Of a DNA stretch of 64,000 nt, positions 1-6,764 are shown piece after piece (position 1 is the first letter of the stretch; each line of letters starts with the position of its first letter). Position numbers and translations under genes: made by a program. The stretch spans positions 2,696,501 through 2,760,500 of the forward strand of contig NZ_OZ075108.1 of the NCBI RefSeq assembly GCF_964186625.1, in the 5' to 3' direction. The DNA is from Asticcacaulis sp. MM231. Its GTDB lineage: Bacteria; Pseudomonadota; Alphaproteobacteria; Caulobacterales; Caulobacteraceae. The notes below the pieces were generated by a model. That model saw nothing but the letters and a program-made list of their open reading frames with translations. It was not told the origin of the DNA and made no database searches.

Positions 1-279
1 TATGTCTGGCGCCGGCCGGTTCTGGTCGGGCTGGTGTCACTGTTCAAGATCCTGGTCATGCCGGTGCTGGCATGGTCAATCTGTTATGCGCTGGGCGGTG
101 ACCGCATGGCGCAGGGCATTGCCCTGGCCTGTGGCGCGGCACCTTGCGCGGCGGCGGCCTATGTTCAGGCGCGACATATGGGTGGCGATGCGCCTCTGAT
201 GGCCGGTATCGTGGCCCTGACCACCACTCTGAGCGCCGTGACGATGCCGTTACTGTTGTGGCTGTTCCATCTGGTCTAA
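1..279 (+). CDS. AEC family (auxin efflux carrier-like) transporter, C-terminal end
   Basis: Only the last 92 residues are in the window; the frame is open from base 1 and ends in a TAA. The visible part contains two to three strongly hydrophobic segments and the motif Cys-Gly-Ala-Ala-Pro in a helix break, followed by a final hydrophobic helix ending LLWLFHLV. This looks like the last transmembrane helices of an AEC-family permease, inner-membrane carriers that export organic acids or amino acid-like compounds. The substrate cannot be read from this fragment. It is followed by a hairpin repeat and then by a convergent gene. The family call rests on general resemblance of the C-terminal bundle and is moderately sure. 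Confidence 0.55.
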   Translation, partial: YVWRRPVLVGLVSLFKILVMPVLAWSICYALGGDRMAQGIALACGAAPCAAAAYVQARHMGGDAPLMAGIVALTTTLSAVTMPLLLWLFHLV

Positions 280-282
280 TTT

Positions 283-312
283 CCTCCCCTGTAGCTAAGC
301 GTACGGGGGAGG
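283..312. repeat. Dispersed palindrome, CCTCCCC...GGGGAGG type
   Basis: A 30-base imperfect palindrome between two convergent genes. It reappears at 41495-41524 with 29 of 30 bases identical, including the loop, so it is a dispersed repeat rather than a chance terminator. It corresponds to the outer hairpin of the larger nested-palindrome family described at 4620-5099 and 52821-52926. Confidence 0.8.
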
Positions 313-317
313 ATGAA

Positions 318-1130
318 TTACCCTGCCCCTTCTTTCAGCCACTGGTCCATCTGCCTGCCGCCGATCAGGTCGGCGACATAACCAAAGCTTTCGTCCTGTG
401 CCGCATTGACGAAGGCCGTCATGGCCGCAGAATGCAGCCAGCTACCCAGGCTGACCCGCCGCACGCCCAGTTCCGCCAGCTCACATACCGACAAGGGTTT
501 TACGCCGATCCCGCCCAGCACATTGACCGGCACGTCCACGCTGCGGCAAACCTCACCGATCTCCTCCGCCGTCGATAATCCCGGCGCGTAAAGCACATCG
601 GCACCGGCCGCCTGATAGGCCTGCAAACGTGCGATGGTATCGGCCAGATCGGGCCGGCCATGCAGATAGTTCTCGCAGCGCGCCACCAGCATGAAAGGAT
701 GCGGCAATACCTTCGCCGCTTCCGCCGCTGCCCGGATACGATCCGTCGCTTCGGCGATATCATAGATCACGCGATCATCACCCGTGGCGTCCTCGATCGA
801 GCCACCGACCAGTCCGGCCTCGGCGCCGAAGCGAATCGTCTCCGCACAATCCTCCGGTCGATGGCCAAAGCCATTCTCCAGATCGGCTGCCAGCGGCAGG
901 TCGGTCGCCGTCGCCAGATCGCGCACATGCGCCAGAACGTGCTCACGTCCGGCCTGATAATCGCTGACGCCGAGGGAGCGCGCGTAACCTGCGCTGGTGG
1001 TGGTCAGGGCGCGGAATCCCAGTCCCGACAGTAGTCGAGCCGAGCCACGATCCCACGGGTTGGGGATGACGAAACAGCCTCGTTCATGCAAGGTCGCAAA
1101 GTCGGTCGCCTTTTCGCTTTGGCTTTTCAC
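318..1130 (-). CDS. Isocitrate lyase/PEP mutase superfamily protein
   Basis: A 270-residue TIM-barrel enzyme of the PEP mutase/isocitrate lyase superfamily. The N-terminus (EKATDFATLHERGCFVIPNP) and the metal-site segments AADLENGFG (about residues 81-89) and GGSIEDATGD (about 109-118) are typical. The KKCGH catalytic motif of true isocitrate lyases is absent, so it is one of the many uncharacterised members that probably lyse or hydrolyse an oxaloacetate- or 2-methylisocitrate-like acid. I chose the GTG at 1130 because AAGGA lies about 8 bases upstream and because homologues start a few residues before the QSEKA stretch; an in-frame ATG at 1166 would add 12 residues. It is convergent with the transporter and divergent from pyrB, about 135 bases away. 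Confidence 0.75.
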   Translation of the reverse strand: MKSQSEKATDFATLHERGCFVIPNPWDRGSARLLSGLGFRALTTTSAGYARSLGVSDYQAGREHVLAHVRDLATATDLPLAADLENGFGHRPEDCAETIRFGAEAGLVGGSIEDATGDDRVIYDIAEATDRIRAAAEAAKVLPHPFMLVARCENYLHGRPDLADTIARLQAYQAAGADVLYAPGLSTAEEIGEVCRSVDVPVNVLGGIGVKPLSVCELAELGVRRVSLGSWLHSAAMTAFVNAAQDESFGYVADLIGGRQMDQWLKEGAG

Positions 1131-1265
1131 GGATATCTCTTCCTTATCACTTGTACTTTGGGGCATTCTCCGCCAAAACCCGGCGAAGCCCAATCCTGGT
1201 AATAGTGATGACCGTGCCGGCAAAATCATGTCAGCATGTCCCATACGCCCCGAAGTTGCCAACAC

Positions 1266-2238
1266 ATGACCGATTTTAACGAACTGATCCGCACCCGGTT
1301 GCACGCCTTTCCGAAGCCGCACTTCCTCGGTGCCCAGGATCTTGATCCACCCGATATCGCCAACCTGCTTGATCTGGCGGACGTGTTCGTCGATCTCAAC
1401 CGGCAATCGACCAAGAAGCTTGATCTGTTGCGCGGCCGCACTCTGGTCAATATGTTCTTCGAGAACTCGACCCGCACCCAATCAAGCTTCGAGCTGGCCG
1501 GCAAGCGCCTCGGGGCCGACACCATCAATATGAGCATGAAAACCTCGTCGGTCGCCAAGGGCGAAACCCTGATCGACACCGCCGTCACGCTCAACGCCAT
1601 GAAGCCCGACCTGCTGGTGGTCCGCCACTCGGCCTCGGGTGCTGCGGCCCTTCTGGCACAGAAGGTCGGCTGCTCGGTCGTCAATGCTGGCGATGGCCAG
1701 CACCAGCACCCGACTCAGGCCCTGCTCGACATGTTGTCGATCCGTCGCGCCTTCGGTCATGTCGATGGCCTGACCATTGCGATCTGCGGCGACGTCACCC
1801 ACTCCCGCGTGGCGCGCTCAAACGTCATCCTGCTCAACGCCATGGGCGCCAATGTCCGCCTCGTCGGCCCGCCGACCCTCATTCCGGGCGATGCCGACCA
1901 GTGGGGCACCGAGGTCTATCACGACATGCGCGAAGGCATTGCCGGCGCCGACGTGGTGATGATGCTGCGCCTCCAGCTTGAGCGCATGGATGGCGCCTTT
2001 ATCCCCTCCGCCCGTGAATATTACCGCTTCTTCGGCCTCGACCGCGAGAAGCTGGCTGTCGCCGCTCCCGGCGCCAAGGTCATGCACCCGGGGCCTATGA
2101 ACCGCGGCATCGAGATCGAACTCGGAAATCGCCGATGATCTCTCTGTCTCCCTCATTCAGGATCAGGTCGAGATGGGCGTGGCCGCCCGTATGGCCGTGC
2201 TGGCGTCCCTGGCCGCCCGTCTGGAGAACGACCGATGA
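1266..2238 (+). CDS. pyrB: Aspartate carbamoyltransferase catalytic subunit, frameshifted near its end
   Basis: Second step of pyrimidine synthesis: carbamoyl phosphate plus aspartate to carbamoyl-aspartate, cytosolic. The carbamoyl phosphate loop [15 protein letters not shown] segment (S68-T69-R70-T71), the HPTQALLDM motif and the late HPGPMNRG motif are all intact. The uninterrupted frame stops at 2138, but the correct C-terminus continues in the next frame to the TGA at 2236-2238, giving about 323 residues, the normal length. One extra base near 2118-2121 (GAACTCGG where GACTCGG is expected) explains it. I start at ATG 1266 rather than the upstream GTG because homologues begin there. The repaired stop overlaps the next gene by ATGA. 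In this lineage PyrB works in a complex with the dead dihydroorotase PyrC'. Confidence 0.9.
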
Positions 2239-2597
2239 CCGGGATAGCTTTCACCCCAGCATTTGTCGCACTTATGGTTGGTATTTATGCGCCGCCGTCA
2301 ATGGCCGATGAAATGAAACATGTGCACGCTAAAACGCTTGTTGCGGCACATGCCGAAGCAGACGCGAACCGGGATTTTCAGAAAGGAAAATGCTTTCTTT
2401 ATGTAATCTATGCACGCGTCACCCACATTCCCGGCACAACTTTGGACGAGCAGACAGCAAAAAAGAAATACACTTTAGTAATTATGGATGGAGTTGGAGA
2501 TAATTTAACGCGTGAAGTCGTCAGAAATAACCAACGCGCAGTGGATTACTCAACCATTTATAATGCTACAGCTATCAAAAATTGTGGAGCCGCATGA
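2235..2597 (+). CDS. Small hypothetical protein inserted between pyrB and pyrC, probably exported
   Basis: A 120-residue protein I do not recognise. The first 24 residues are hydrophobic and end PPSMA before DEMK, which resembles a signal peptide with cleavage near residue 24, though the n-region lacks a positive charge. Two cysteines (about C53 and C117) could form one disulfide, which suits an exported protein. Base composition is clearly more AT-rich than its neighbours and codon use differs, so recent acquisition is likely. It sits precisely between pyrB and pyrC': its ATG overlaps the repaired pyrB stop and its TGA overlaps the pyrC' start region. The 7-mer GATGACC occurs at both edges. 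Function unknown. Confidence 0.6.
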   Translation: MTGIAFTPAFVALMVGIYAPPSMADEMKHVHAKTLVAAHAEADANRDFQKGKCFLYVIYARVTHIPGTTLDEQTAKKKYTLVIMDGVGDNLTREVVRNNQRAVDYSTIYNATAIKNCGAA

Positions 2598-3895
2598 TGA
2601 CCAAAGGCACCCCCGCCATCGCCTTCGTCAATGCCCGCATCATTGATCCGGCCACCGAATATGACGGCCCCGGTTCGGTCATCGTGGCTGATGGCGTTAT
2701 CTCAGAGGTCATCCTCGGCCACGGCGCCATTATTGGGCATCCCGGCATCCGCATCGTCGATTGCGCCGAAAACGCCATCATCCCCGGCCTGATCGACATG
2801 CGCGTCAAGACCGGCGAGCCTGGTCACGAGCCCGCCGAAACCCTGAAATCGGCCAGCCTTGCGGCGGCCGCAGGCGGTGTCACCTCCTTCGTCGTCCAGC
2901 CCGACACCGATCCCTGCATCGATGAACCGGCCATGGCCGACTTCATCCTCAGGCGCGCCCGCGATATCGAACTGGTTCATGTCTATCCGGCCGGCGCCGC
3001 CACCAAGAAGCTGGAAGGCCAGCAGATGGCGGAAATCGGCCTGATGGCCGAGGCCGGCGCGCTTTACTTCACCAATGCGGACGAGCCGATCATCAATTCC
3101 AAGATACTCAGCCGTGTCCTCTCTTACGCCAATGGCTTCAACGCTCTGATCGCGCATCGTCCGAAGGAGCCGTGGCTTTCCGAAGGCGCTGTGGCGACCT
3201 CCGGCGAAATGGCGGCGCGCATGGGCCTCTCCGGCGTTTCGCCGCTGGCCGAGCGCATCATGATCGAGCGCGATCTGGCGCTGGCGGAACTGACCGGCGC
3301 GCGCTTTCTGGTCGATCTGATCTCGACCCGCGAAGCCCTGGATTCTTTGGAGCGCGCCAAGGGCAAGGGGCTCGAAGTCTTCGCCTCGGTCAGCATCAAC
3401 CATCTGATGTTCAACGAGATCGACATTGGCGATTACCGCACCTTCTTCCGCCTCGATCCGCCCCTGCGCGCCGAACGCGACCGTCTGGCGCTGATCGACG
3501 GCATCGCGTCGGGTCTGATCGATGTCATCGTGTCGAACCATTCGCCGGAACCGGCCGAACACAAGCGCCTGCCGTTCTCGGAAGCGACACCCGGTGCGCT
3601 CGGCCTGCAAACCCTGCTGCCAGCGCTGATCGGCCTGCACCACGAAAACGATATTCCGCTGATCGATCTTCTGCGCACCGTGACGCAAAATCCGGCGCAA
3701 TTGCTGGGTCTCGCTGCCGGACGCATCGCCAAGGGCGCGCCGGCGGATATCCTGCTGGTCGATATCGACGCACCGTTTGCGTTGCGCGAAAAAGACATCC
3801 TGTCGAAATCGAAGAACTCCCCCTTTGAAAACCGCACGTTGCAGGGCAAGGTGCTCAAGACACTCGTGGACGGTAGAATCGTCTACGAGGTCTAG
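2597..3895 (+). CDS. pyrC: Non-catalytic dihydroorotase-like subunit PyrC'
   Basis: A 432-residue amidohydrolase-fold protein related to class I dihydroorotase. The usual metal motif after PGLIDM, His-x-His, is replaced by Arg-Val-Lys (PGLIDMRVKTGEPG, near residue 60), and the later TDHAPH motif reads SNHSPE. With these ligands gone it cannot be an active zinc dihydroorotase. Such proteins encoded next to pyrB are known in Pseudomonas as PyrC', which holds aspartate carbamoyltransferase in its dodecameric form; the same role is likely here, with the true dihydroorotase elsewhere. Start: the second of two adjacent ATGs (2597) has GGAG at a better distance than 2594. Ends with a short intergenic repeat before plsY. 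Confidence 0.85.
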   Translation: MTKGTPAIAFVNARIIDPATEYDGPGSVIVADGVISEVILGHGAIIGHPGIRIVDCAENAIIPGLIDMRVKTGEPGHEPAETLKSASLAAAAGGVTSFVVQPDTDPCIDEPAMADFILRRARDIELVHVYPAGAATKKLEGQQMAEIGLMAEAGALYFTNADEPIINSKILSRVLSYANGFNALIAHRPKEPWLSEGAVATSGEMAARMGLSGVSPLAERIMIERDLALAELTGARFLVDLISTREALDSLERAKGKGLEVFASVSINHLMFNEIDIGDYRTFFRLDPPLRAERDRLALIDGIASGLIDVIVSNHSPEPAEHKRLPFSEATPGALGLQTLLPALIGLHHENDIPLIDLLRTVTQNPAQLLGLAAGRIAKGAPADILLVDIDAPFALREKDILSKSKNSPFENRTLQGKVLKTLVDGRIVYEV

Positions 3896-3897
3896 TC

Positions 3898-3959
3898 GCT
3901 TCCCCTTCCTTCCCCCTCACCGGCCTGACGGCCACCCTCTCCCCGCAAGCAAGGAGAGG
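3898..3959. repeat. Pyrimidine-rich palindromic spacer repeat
   Basis: The 62 bases between pyrC' and plsY hold a CCCTCACCGGCC...GGCC hairpin and CTCTCCCC...GGAGAGG. This belongs to the GC-rich dispersed palindromes of this genome. Its right arm, AAGGAGAGG, looks like a ribosome binding site but is best spaced for an out-of-frame ATG at 3966. Confidence 0.55.
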
Positions 3960-3978
3960 TAAAGAATGAAAGAACCGT

Positions 3979-4617
3979 ATGCCCGCCCTTCCCGATGCCG
4001 CCATCTACGCGATATCCATCATCGGCGGTTACCTGCTCGGTTCGATCTCGTTCGGCTATATCGCGGCGAAGGCAGCGGGAATCGACATCCGTTCGGTCGG
4101 TTCGGGTAATATCGGCGCCACCAATGTGCTGCGCACCGGCCGCAAGGACCTGGCGGCTATCACCTTTATCGGTGACACCGGCAAGGGCGCAGCGGCCGTG
4201 GGGCTGGCGTTTTTCCTGTTGCTGAAAGCCGATCTGCAAACGCGCCAGATCGCCATGGCGCTGGCCGGTTCGGCCGCTTTCCTGGGCCACCTGTTTCCGG
4301 TGTGGCTGAAATTCAAGGGCGGCAAGGGCGTGGCCACCTTCTTCGGCACCCTGTTCGCGGCCTGCTGGCCCATGGGGCTGATGGCGGCGGCGCTGTGGCT
4401 CTTGACGGCGTTTATCTTCCGCATTTCGTCGCTGGGCGCCCTGGTCGCGGCGGCTTTGGTCGTGCCAGTCGCCTTCCTGCTGCCATTTTCCGATCCCGCA
4501 GCCCCTTTTCTCGGCATGGCGCTGTTCATGGCTGTGCTGATCTATATTCGCCACCGCGACAATATCCGCCGTTTGCTCAAGGGCGAAGAACCAAAGATCG
4601 GCAAGAAGAAAGAATAA
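3979..4617 (+). CDS. plsY: Acyl-phosphate:glycerol-3-phosphate acyltransferase PlsY
   Basis: Inner-membrane enzyme that transfers an acyl group from acyl phosphate to glycerol 3-phosphate, making lysophosphatidate, the first step of phospholipid synthesis. The 212-residue length and about five transmembrane helices are typical. Conserved blocks are visible in order: GSISFGYIAAK near residue 20, GSGNIGATNVLR near 40-50, GHLFPVWLKFKGGKGVAT near 95-112. The ATG at 3979 is the first in-frame start after a stop at 3967; the obvious Shine-Dalgarno lies about 20 bases upstream, so translation initiation may be weak. The pyrB-pyrC-plsY-dprA-topA order is familiar in Caulobacterales. Confidence 0.95.
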   Translation: MPALPDAAIYAISIIGGYLLGSISFGYIAAKAAGIDIRSVGSGNIGATNVLRTGRKDLAAITFIGDTGKGAAAVGLAFFLLLKADLQTRQIAMALAGSAAFLGHLFPVWLKFKGGKGVATFFGTLFAACWPMGLMAAALWLLTAFIFRISSLGALVAAALVVPVAFLLPFSDPAAPFLGMALFMAVLIYIRHRDNIRRLLKGEEPKIGKKKE

Positions 4618-4619
4618 TC

Positions 4620-4672
4620 ACCTCCCCATCTTGATGGCGAGGTGGCAGCGCCCAGCGCTGACGGAGGGGCGC
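4620..4672 (+). repeat. Left inverted arm of the DUF559-carrying palindromic element
   Basis: Two consecutive hairpins (CCTCCCC...GAGG, then GCGCCCAGCGC-type) ending GGAGGGGCGC. Its reverse complement is nearly the right arm at 5050-5099, and it matches the left half of the cargo-less element at 52821-52875. The first codons of the DUF559 gene are read from this arm. Confidence 0.8.
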
Positions 4673-5050
4673 AGCACGGACGATGACCAGCCCCCCCCTG
4701 CCAAATACGATCTCGCCCGTAAACTACGTCGACAGATGTCACTTGCTGAAACGCGTCTGTGGGTGCGCTTGCGCAATCGTGAAGCCCTTGTTTTTAACAT
4801 TCGCCGCTCATATGCTTTCGGGCCTTATATTCTCGATTTTTATTGTGACGACGCTAAGCTGTGCATCGAAGTCGATGGCGGTCAGCATCCTTTTGATGAG
4901 GCGCGGACCTATGATGAAAAGCGGGACGCTTACCTGAAAAGCCGCGATATAGAGACCATGTGTATTCCCGCCATTCAGGTTATGGAAGACCCGGATAGCG
5001 CGGCGCTTTATGTAGCGGATGAAATTCGCTTGCGGCTCACTAAAGGGTAG
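4634..5050 (+). CDS. DUF559 domain protein, Vsr-like endonuclease fold
   Basis: A 138-residue protein whose residues about 24-135 match the DUF559 family of the restriction-endonuclease-like fold, related to very-short-patch repair nucleases. Recognisable blocks are LRRQMSLAETRLWVRLRNR, a FGPYILDFYC core strand with the acidic residue, CIEVDGGQH with a further acidic Glu/Asp pair, and a RDAYLKSRDIETM helix. The first ~20 residues come from a palindromic repeat arm and are probably not conserved; ATG 4634 is the first standard start. The stop codon lies at the edge of the opposite arm, so the gene fills the space between two inverted arms exactly. A nuclease framed this way suggests a role in moving or maintaining the repeat, which is inference. 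Confidence 0.85.
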   Translation: MARWQRPALTEGRSTDDDQPPPAKYDLARKLRRQMSLAETRLWVRLRNREALVFNIRRSYAFGPYILDFYCDDAKLCIEVDGGQHPFDEARTYDEKRDAYLKSRDIETMCIPAIQVMEDPDSAALYVADEIRLRLTKG

Positions 5051-5099
5051 CGCCCCTCCGGCGCTTTGCGCCACCTCCCCACTTCGTAGGGAGGAGGGA
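5050..5099 (-). repeat. Right inverted arm of the DUF559-carrying palindromic element
   Basis: Starts GCGCCCCTCC and contains GGCGCTTTGCGCC and CCTCCCC...GGGAGG hairpins, the inverted counterpart of 4620-4672. Its outer edge, GGGAGGAGGGAAGG, lies just upstream of the dprA reading frame and could act as its ribosome binding site. Confidence 0.8.
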
Positions 5100-5111
5100 A
5101 GGTCTTGAGCG

Positions 5112-6288
5112 TTGGCAAAAACCCTGTTAGCGTGGCGCGATCTGAAGCGAATTACAACTTTTGGCTTTGATCGCATCACCACCGCACATGCTGAGGCCGA
5201 ACGCATCGCACGACTGCGGCTGGCCCGCACGCACCGCATCAGGCCGGTCAATTCGCCCAGCTTATGCTGCGTTTCGGCTCAGCTATACGCGCGCTCGAAG
5301 ACCTGCCGCACATCTTCAATCGCACCGGCGGCTCGCTGACGCCTTTTCCGCAAGCCAGGCTCGATGAGGAACTGGCGCGGGCCGCTGCCACCGGCGCACG
5401 GCTGGTTGTTCTGGGCGATGCTGACTACCCCGCCCTGCTGAAACAGATCGAGGCGGCGCCGCCAATTCTGTGGACGCTAGGGCCGCTGAAAGTCCGCCAC
5501 CGCGCCATCGGGATTGTCGGCGCGCGCAACGCTTTGGCCGCTGGCCAGAAGATCGCCCAGACCCTGGCCCACGAGCTTGGCGAGGCCGGTTTCCACGTTA
5601 TCTCCGGACTGGCGCGTGGCGTCGATACGCGGGCGCACGAAACCAGCCTGAAAAGCGGCACGGTCGCGGTGCTCGGAGGGGGCGTCGATGATATTTACCC
5701 GCCGGATAATCGCGGACTCTACGAGAAGATCCGCGACCACGGCCTGCTGGTATCCGAAAGCCCGGTCAGCCATCGCGCCACGGCGTCGGATTTCCCGCGC
5801 CGCAACCGCATCATTTCCGGACTGTCGCTCGGCACCATCGTGGTCGAGGCCGAACTGCGCTCCGGTTCGCTGATCACCGCCCGGCTGGCGGCCGAGCAGA
5901 ACCGTGAGGTCTTCGCCGTGCCCGGCTCACCGCTTGATCCACGCTGTCGCGGCACCAACGACCTGCTCTAAGGCAAGGCGCCAATCTTTGCGAAAGCGCC
6001 GAAGACGTCATTCGCGTACTGGAGGGGCAGATGGGGTTCGATGCGCCGCCCTTGCCGGCGATAGACATCGCGCCGTTCGCTTCGGATAATCGTCCGGCGA
6101 ATCAGGAAGACGACATCGCACGCGCCGCCCGTGCCATGCATCAGCTCATTAGCGAAACGCCAATGCACCGCGACGACCTGCTGCGCCGCCAGGCCGCACC
6201 GGCGTGGCTCGGCCTGGCGGCGCTGAGCGAACTGGAAATTTCCGGCGTGATCACGGCCTGTGACGGTGGCTATTACAGCCGCTCCTGA
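5112..6288 (+). pseudogene. dprA: DNA processing protein DprA, broken by two frameshifts
   Basis: DprA loads RecA on incoming single-stranded DNA during natural transformation. Three frames together give the full protein: 5112 to about 5250 (AERIARLRLARTHRI), about 5250-5970 (the Rossmann core with GIVGARNALAAGQKIA, ISGLARGVDTRAHE, VLGGGVDDIYPP, FPRRNRIISGL), and about 5970-6288, the C-terminal winged-helix tail (APAWLGLAALSELEISGVI). The first shift is a missing base near 5248-5252 in GGTCAATTCGCC; the second near 5966-5972 creates a TAA at the normal GTNDLL junction. Outside these points the sequence is well conserved, so either the breaks are recent or they are sequencing errors. The start is uncertain: TTG 5112 is the only start after an upstream in-frame stop. 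Confidence 0.85.
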
Positions 6289-6503
6289 GGCCTGTCTTCG
6301 GACGGAGTTACCGTACTAGGTGCGGACGTGTCGCCGAGCCCGCGGCTTTTTATTATGGCCTGTTTTAGATCGTGACTTAGGGTATCGCAGCCCGCGCGCG
6401 CCGCCACATTCGCCAATTCATGAGCGATATCCGTGATATAGTCGAGAACATCTTTTTGCTGATGCGCCAGATCATACCCGTCTTTTTGTGCAGGAGCCGT
6501 CAT
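6273..6503 (-). CDS. Small conserved-looking hypothetical protein
   Basis: A 76-residue, mildly acidic protein with a predicted helical core (residues about 13-50, DLAHQQKDVLDYITDIAHEL followed by NVAARAG) and a Pro/Ser-rich tail. No membrane segment and no motif I recognise. The start has a GAGGAAT sequence about 9 bases upstream, which supports translation. It is convergent with dprA, overlapping its C-terminal end by 16 bases, and lies back to back with topA, 261 bases away. Base composition is similar to the host genome. Function unknown. Confidence 0.6.
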   Translation of the reverse strand: MTAPAQKDGYDLAHQQKDVLDYITDIAHELANVAARAGCDTLSHDLKQAIIKSRGLGDTSAPSTVTPSEDRPQERL

Positions 6504-6764
6504 ACCCTACATTCCTCTCTATAATTGCGACACAAGCATGCCCTTGATTGCAATTTAATTGCATCAATTTACAATTGTATTTTCGATTTATTTTATTGCC
6601 GTTGACAGGATTGGAATTGCTCAGCATGTATGCCTGAGGTTCGTAGCCACGAACCTGAGCGCCACGCCGCCTTGATTTTCTGGTGTGACGCATGATGTAA
6701 GGGTCGCGTTTCGACCGCCTTTCCGCTAGAGCACAGGCCTGCACTTCGCCTGACAAGAGATTTT
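6504..6764. promoter_or_regulatory. AT-rich divergent promoter region upstream of topA
   Basis: The 261 bases between the small gene at 6273-6503 and topA are notably AT-rich between 6520 and 6600 (ATTTAATTGC, TTTATTTTATTG), unlike the surrounding DNA. Both flanking genes read away from it, so it must hold both promoters. I could not fix individual -35/-10 boxes with confidence. Confidence 0.45.

Noticed and set aside
2702..3700. 332-aa minus-strand frame
   Set aside because: Shadow of pyrC'; His/Asp/Gln-rich composition typical of antisense GC-rich genes, no family resemblance.
4620..5099. Classical insertion sequence
   Set aside because: No transposase and no clear target-site duplication seen; the only protein is DUF559, so it is treated as a palindromic element with cargo.
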